Below are positions 5,058-5,349 of a stretch of 5,349 nt of DNA, piece by piece. Numbering within the stretch: the stretch's first letter is position 1; each line of letters begins with the position of its first letter. The position numbers were made by a program, and so were the translations under genes. Below the pieces are notes generated by a model, which searched no databases, was not told where the DNA came from, and saw nothing but the letters and a program-made list of their open reading frames with translations. Origin of the DNA: UBA6921 sp031363085 (GTDB lineage: Bacteria > Pseudomonadota > Gammaproteobacteria > SG8-11); NCBI GenBank assembly GCA_031363085.1, contig JANLTU010000132.1:1-5349 (forward strand), given 5' to 3'.

Positions 5058-5349
5058 TCAACAAAATTCATCGAAATCGAACATGCTAGTATCGCCGCGC
5101 CCTTTGCGCAGCACCATCGGCACGGCGCCGGTGAGATCGACAATCGTCGTCGGTTCGGCCGAGCCCAATCCGCCGTCGATAATGACGTCAACGCGATTGC
5201 GTAGTCGTTCTTTAATTTCATGTGGATCGGTGAGCGGTTGCTCGTCGCCCGGCAGTTGTAAGGTGGTGCTGATCAGGGGCTCACCCAGCAGCTCCAGCAA
5301 GGCATCAACGATGGGATGGCCGGGCACGCGAATGCCAATGCTCTTGCGC
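5058..5349 (-). CDS. yciO: YciO-type Sua5/YrdC family protein (C-terminal part)
   Basis: Only the last 96 complete codons are in the window; the gene continues past the right edge and stops with TGA at 5058-5060. The visible protein starts RKSIGIRVPGHPIVDALLE, followed by GEPLISTTLQLPGDEQPLTD, then PHEIKERLRNRVDVIIDGG, EPTTIVDLTG and VLRKGRGD. This matches the C-terminal half of the YrdC/Sua5 fold as found in E. coli YciO, including the STT and PTTIVDLT segments that line the nucleotide/threonylcarbamoyl site in the family. Relatives TsaC and Sua5 make threonylcarbamoyl-AMP for the t6A37 modification of ANN-decoding tRNAs; YciO itself is a paralogue whose role is less clear, though it is often annotated as L-threonylcarbamoyladenylate synthase. 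A GTG at 5327 is internal, not the start, because conserved residues precede it in frame. It has no evident link to the metal-related genes downstream. Confidence 0.92.
   Translation of the reverse strand, partial: RKSIGIRVPGHPIVDALLELLGEPLISTTLQLPGDEQPLTDPHEIKERLRNRVDVIIDGGLGSAEPTTIVDLTGAVPMVLRKGRGDTSMFDFDEFC

Overview
The window looks like chromosomal DNA from a proteobacterium, most likely a gammaproteobacterium. G+C content is moderate to high by eye, AGGAG/AAGGA-type ribosome binding sites are present, and the protein families are typical of Proteobacteria. The species cannot be named from the sequence. All eight supported genes lie on the minus strand, so they read from the right edge to the left. 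No RNA gene, insertion sequence, phage gene or CRISPR array is visible.

Right to left: (1) the C-terminal end of a YciO-type Sua5/YrdC protein (5058 to the right edge); (2) a small membrane protein with a His-rich loop and a C-terminal ARAPPR tail (4577-4975); (3) a HupE/UreJ_2-type membrane protein with a signal peptide and a His-rich tail (3685-4485); (4) a small exported protein with an N-terminal HSHSH motif, DUF6488-like (3311-3661); (5) a strong hairpin (3262-3291) and a 185-bp gap with a likely promoter; (6) a CNNM/CBS/CorC-domain protein of the HlyC/CorC, YtfL/PaeA type (1800-3125); (7) a ten-helix EamA/DMT transporter ending in a 61-residue tail with 24 histidines, joined to gene 6 by an ATGA stop/start overlap (751-1803); (8) a small membrane-anchored protein with an HC-x2-C-x3-H motif and an ARGPP tail (401-709); (9) the N-terminal third or less of an exported, probably outer-membrane beta-barrel protein that resembles the family often labelled zinc-regulated TonB-dependent receptor (left edge to 298).

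Apart from YciO, most genes carry likely metal ligands: His-rich loops or tails, a Cys/His motif, Met-rich segments. They cover outer membrane, periplasm and inner membrane. The simplest reading is a metal acquisition or homeostasis island arranged as two transcription units, 4975-3311 and 3125-leftward. Zinc is the best guess because of the outer-membrane protein and the chaperone-like small proteins, but nickel, cobalt or copper cannot be excluded. No convincing Zur, NikR or CueR operator was found by eye, so both metal and regulator are inference.
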